Assembly: GCA_017455185.1 (NCBI GenBank)
Contig: JAFTBN010000058.1
Coordinates: 1-32,192, forward strand
Origin: Clostridia bacterium
Lineage (GTDB): Bacteria; Bacillota; Clostridia; Oscillospirales; CAG-272
Length of the DNA stretch: 32,192 nucleotides
Reading direction: 5' to 3'
The notes under the pieces were generated by a model. It was not told where the DNA came from. It worked only from the letters and a program-made list of their open reading frames with translations, and ran no database searches. Both the position numbers and the translations under genes were made by a program. Shown here in pieces: positions 31,264 to 32,192 of the stretch; the stretch's first letter is position 1; every line of letters starts with the position of its first letter.

Positions 31264-31303
31264 GCGCTTCTTCCTTTCGATGAGGCGACGGTCCTGCGGG
31301 AAC

Positions 31304-31583
31304 AAAAAAAGCCCCCTGACTGCTGCTGCAGGCAAGAGACGAAAGAAATCCGTGGTACCACTCTTTTTCCGGAGGTTAACTCCGCTCATCATACAAATAA
31401 TATGATTCTTCCGATAACGGGAAAGGACCGTCCTTCCTACTTGCATATGCCTGCATGTGCTTGCATGTGCTTTCAGTCGGCTGCTCAAGGGAGAGTTCGC
31501 TCATTTCCGTTGCCGAGACCTTACACCAGCCGGTCCCTCTCTGCGGGGTAGGAAAAAGCTTAATCCCTGTCGTCGCGTTTACG
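31304..31583 (-). promoter_or_regulatory. Leucine T-box riboswitch leader of the leu operon
   Basis: On the minus strand the conserved T-box TGGTACCACG is at 31360-31351, preceded by a TCCGG arm that pairs with ACGGA to form the antiterminator. Downstream, GCCTG...CAGGGGGC and seven Ts (31310-31304) form the terminator. The stem I region holds AGAGAGG and GAACTC; the codon CTC (31495-31493), Leu, fits the specifier position. Low charged tRNA-Leu would bind and favour read-through into leuA. The specifier assignment is by pattern, not a computed fold. Confidence 0.85.
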
Positions 31584-31589
31584 CTCCGT

Positions 31590-31619
31590 ATTGTAGCACG
31601 GCAGGGAAGGCCTTGTCAA
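31590..31619 (-). promoter_or_regulatory. Promoter of the leucine operon
   Basis: On the minus strand TTGACA (31619-31614), an 18-base spacer and TACAAT (31595-31590) put the transcript start near 31583, right at the 5' end of the T-box leader. Confidence 0.85.
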
Positions 31620-31648
31620 GGCATTTTACGGATTTGTTGAAAAACAAG

Positions 31649-31779
31649 TTTGCATACGCAAAAAAAGGCTATTTTGCAATATCTTCTGTAAGTGAAAATG
31701 CACCGCAAAAAGGTGCATTATTATTTTGCAACTGGCCAAGCGTTATAAAAAACGCTGAGTTTGCAATGATTATTTTGCA
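31649..31779. repeat. Cluster of TTTGCA repeats with small hairpins in a gene-free stretch
   Basis: The stretch from 31620 to about 32028 has no gene that I can support. Within it TTTGCA occurs at 31649, 31673, 31725, 31760 and 31774; three copies extend to TATTTTGCA, with spacings of 52 and 49 bases. Two hairpins lie among them: AATGCACC/GGTGCATT (31697-31719) and AGCGTT/AACGCT (31739-31756). It may be regulatory or the remnant of an element; no function is known. Confidence 0.45.
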
Positions 31780-32024
31780 CTGAGTTTGAACTTGAAAGGC
31801 ATTGATTAATGATTTCGTGATTTTTGATACCATATTTTCCGGGTCTACGCCCAGAAAATGGTCTGTTTAATCACACATAATTCTCGTTTACTTCGGGTTT
31901 TGGCCTTAAAAAAAACCATTATCCCTCATAAAATAATTGCAATTATTTTAATAAATGTTGCGTAATCACTTTACATTAGTACCAATATGTAGTAAATTGG
32001 CTAAAGAAATCATGGAAGATAATC

Positions 32025-32147
32025 GTGAACTACCCACCACCTGCTTGCGCTGAGGTGGGGGCTTCCTAGGCGGCTGAATGCCGCCTATTCTATTTTACCC
32101 TGTCATACCAGATCATTCCGGCAAGTGCTATAGGCTCTTTTCGGCAT
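32025..32147 (-). mobile_element. End of an IS200/IS605-type element, possible TnpB guide-RNA scaffold
   Basis: On the minus strand, after the short tnpB-like tail, the sequence has a stem AGGCGGC/GCCGCCT (32068-32086), then the motif GGAAGCCCCCACCTC and a hairpin CCACCT/AGGTGG (32037-32058), ending GTAGTTCAC. This combination is typical of the right end of IS605/IS1341-type elements of Firmicutes, where it also forms the 3' part of the omega RNA used by TnpB. The exact boundary (about 32025-32030) is uncertain, and the element's body is outside the window. Confidence 0.6.
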
Positions 32148-32192
32148 TTATCCAAAAGTGCTCATAGCGGGGTCTATCCCCGGTGTCCCGAC
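32148..32192 (-). CDS. C-terminal tail of a TnpB-like protein (cut by window edge)
   Basis: The minus-strand frame from the right edge reads VGTPGIDPAMSTFG and then TAA at 32150-32148. A GTPGI-type tail just before the conserved IS605 end structure fits the C-terminus of TnpB proteins. Only 14 codons are visible, so the call rests mostly on position. Confidence 0.4.
   Translation of the reverse strand, partial: VGTPGIDPAMSTFG

Noticed and set aside
28294-31551. Rightward 1085-codon open frame across the leucine genes
   Set aside because: It lies antisense to leuC and leuA, which carry complete family motifs. Long antisense frames are expected from GC-rich codon use.
1-32192. CRISPR array, tRNA or rRNA genes
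   Set aside because: No regularly spaced repeats with unique spacers and no recognisable tRNA or rRNA sequence were seen on either strand.

Overview
The window reads as chromosome of an anaerobic, Gram-positive, Firmicutes/Clostridia-type bacterium. I infer this from strong AGGAGG-type ribosome sites, consensus sigma-A promoters with 17-base spacers, a leucine T-box leader, a sortase-type NPxTG surface anchor and an IS605-type insertion-sequence end. The genes are moderately GC-rich and the spacers AT-rich. The genus cannot be fixed from the sequence alone.

The core (about 2.6-15.8 kb, all on the minus strand) is one long bacterial microcompartment (BMC) operon. A consensus promoter at 15791-15819 precedes, in order of transcription: acetate/acyl kinase (ackA), an intact class II sugar-phosphate aldolase, a second aldolase-like protein that has lost its zinc ligands, CoA-acylating aldehyde dehydrogenase (PduP type), a zinc alcohol dehydrogenase with an encapsulation tail, four hexameric shell proteins, PduL phosphotransacylase, the pentameric shell protein PduN, the electron-transfer flavoprotein PduS, the Fe-S shell trimer PduT, a PduU-type shell protein, the PduV/EutP small GTPase, a ParA/McdA-type ATPase, a 71-residue McdB-like protein, and a class II ketose-bisphosphate aldolase before a terminator. 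The likely chemistry is cleavage of a deoxy-ketose 1-phosphate (fuculose-, rhamnulose- or 5-deoxyribulose-1-phosphate) to DHAP plus lactaldehyde or acetaldehyde. The aldehyde is then split between oxidation (aldehyde to acyl-CoA to acyl-phosphate to acid plus ATP) and reduction to an alcohol that recycles NADH. No B12 or glycyl-radical diol dehydratase sits inside the operon, and no sugar kinase or isomerase is in the window.

Left flank (1-2.6 kb): the first codons of a probable transposase at the edge, then a 747-residue lipoprotein resembling the GxGYxYP family, which may be co-transcribed with the BMC operon.

Middle (16-24 kb): an AMP-forming acyl-CoA synthetase; an atypical glycyl radical enzyme whose active-site Cys lies in HPCNWP rather than GCVE; a divergently transcribed secreted DUF4430-like protein with an NPHTG anchor; and a two-domain protein joining a formylglycine-generating-enzyme-like domain that lacks the catalytic cysteines to a glycosidase-like TIM barrel.

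Right part (24-31.6 kb): cysE; a DUF308/HdeD-like membrane protein; and a leucine operon (T-box leader with a CTC specifier, leuA-leuC-leuD-leuB) followed by a BadF/NagK-type sugar kinase. The last 550 bases are AT-rich and end in the 3' end of an IS200/IS605-type element (tnpB tail plus hairpins).

The most notable points are the McdAB-like positioning pair in a catabolic BMC operon, the zinc-ligand-less aldolase paralogue carrying the same encapsulation tag as the active enzyme, the atypical glycyl radical enzyme, and the FGE-like/glycosidase fusion.
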